A stretch of 64,000 bases of DNA from contig DLHX01000001.1 in NCBI GenBank assembly GCA_002483465.1, positions 364,755 to 428,754 on the forward strand, given 5' to 3'. Positions 63,567 through 64,000 of this stretch are shown here, piece after piece (positions within the stretch are counted from its first letter, which is position 1; each line of letters begins with the position of its first letter). The DNA is from Micavibrio sp. UBA7657 (GTDB taxonomy: Bacteria > Pseudomonadota > Alphaproteobacteria > Micavibrionales > Micavibrionaceae). A program made the translations under genes and the position numbers. Under the pieces are notes generated by a model. The model did not search any database, was not told where the DNA came from, and worked only from the letters and a program-made list of their open reading frames with translations.

Positions 63567-64000
63567 TCAGCGCACGGTTGCCGCCCATACTAACCATTCG
63601 CGCACCCGTTCCTCCGGCTGCGGATGGGTGATGAAGTCGGTCACGACAGCCACGGAATCCGCTCCCGCATCAATGACTTGGGGGGCGCGTTCGAGCGTGA
63701 TGCCGGCAATGGCGACGAGCGGACAGGTCACCAGTCCCCGCCACTCGCCGAGGCGCGCTAGTCCCTGCGGCTGCCATTTCATGACCTTGAGCTTGGTCTC
63801 GTAGATGGGACCCAGCGCGACATAGTCGGGCTTGGCGGCGAGCGCGGTCGCCAACTCCTCGCGGCTGTGGGTGCTGAGGCCGAGCCGCATGCCGGCGCCA
63901 CGGATGGCGGCAAGATCGGCTTTGGCCAGATCCTCCTGGCCGAGATGGACGAAGGTGGCACCGGTCTCGATTGCCGCGCGCCAGTAGTCGTTGACGATCA
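63567..64000 (-). CDS. thiE: Thiamine-phosphate synthase, C-terminal part (truncated by window end)
   Basis: The reading frame runs off the right edge. The visible part starts IVNDYWRAAIETGATFVHLGQEDL, with the ThiE motif VHLGQEDL, and continues RLGLSTHSREELATAL, PDYVALGPIY and VAIAGITLERAPQVIDAGADSVAVVTDF, all typical of ThiE. The enzyme joins HMP-PP and the thiazole phosphate. The sequence is GC-rich like its two neighbours and unlike thiC at 8762. The first ATG inside the window (63890) is internal to the domain, not the start. Confidence 0.9.
   Translation of the reverse strand, partial: IVNDYWRAAIETGATFVHLGQEDLAKADLAAIRGAGMRLGLSTHSREELATALAAKPDYVALGPIYETKLKVMKWQPQGLARLGEWRGLVTCPLVAIAGITLERAPQVIDAGADSVAVVTDFITHPQPEERVREWLVWAATVR

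Overview
The window looks like chromosome from a Gram-negative alphaproteobacterium. The clues are a mitochondrial-type complex I accessory subunit (NDUFA12 family), the order NDUFA12 - mlaD - DUF2155 - aat - accC - accB - aroQ, a phasin, heptose synthesis for LPS (hldE), an entericidin-like lipoprotein and a class Ia ribonucleotide reductase with NrdR-type boxes. The mix of housekeeping genes and secreted or prepilin-like orphans would suit a Micavibrio- or Rhodospirillales-like lineage, but that placement is inference. I saw no tRNA, rRNA, CRISPR array, transposase or prophage module.

Layout. 1-6.5 kb: the tail of a divergent PEP carboxylase-like gene, an acyl-CoA dehydrogenase, a large proline-rich coiled-coil exported protein and an SCP2 protein. 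6.5-15.1 kb: an SCO1 copper chaperone, a zincin-like orphan, a TPP riboswitch with thiC, a divergent nucleotide-cyclase-like orphan, phnA, then a cluster of small secreted six-cysteine proteins and lipoproteins around an HD-GYP protein, ending in two tiny lipoproteins. 15.2-20.9 kb: MFS exporter, phoH, threonine dehydratase, nrdB. 20.9-26.5 kb: an AT-rich patch of small genes and hairpins, terC, an RNA methyltransferase, a VOC protein and a protein with duplicated RNA-polymerase-alpha-CTD-like domains. 26.5-37 kb: nrdA, pyruvate kinase, a MshEN-like/LapG-like protease fusion, hldE, lipoproteins and a SPOR-domain DD-carboxypeptidase. 37-51 kb: phasin, clpS-clpA, a REC-deaminase fusion, a prepilin-like protein, ridA, the NDUFA12-to-aat block, and an acc/aroQ/thiol-oxidoreductase/M48 run on the minus strand. 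51-61.3 kb: rlmE, guaB, an rRNA methyltransferase, metE - sugar kinase - metF, guaA. 61.3-64 kb: two perfect palindromes, then a nucleotidyltransferase, a CHAD protein and a partial thiE. This last stretch looks clearly more GC-rich and is either transferred DNA or a chimeric join.

How genes work together. nrdA and nrdB lie 6 kb apart but share paired NrdR-like boxes at 31-32 bp spacing. clpS, clpA and aat supply the bacterial N-degron pathway. metE and metF flank a PfkB kinase and give cobalamin-independent methionine synthesis. guaB and guaA give GMP synthesis. An HD-GYP protein with a degenerate receiver and a protease carrying a c-di-GMP-binding MshEN motif suggest c-di-GMP control of surface proteins.

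The most unusual items are the MshEN-protease fusion (30842-31771), the duplicated alpha-CTD-like protein (25234-26505), the receiver fused to a zinc-site-degenerate deaminase (40851-41714), the TPP riboswitch apparently lacking its P5 arm (8684-8757), and the paired palindromes before the nucleotidyltransferase gene (61292-61370).
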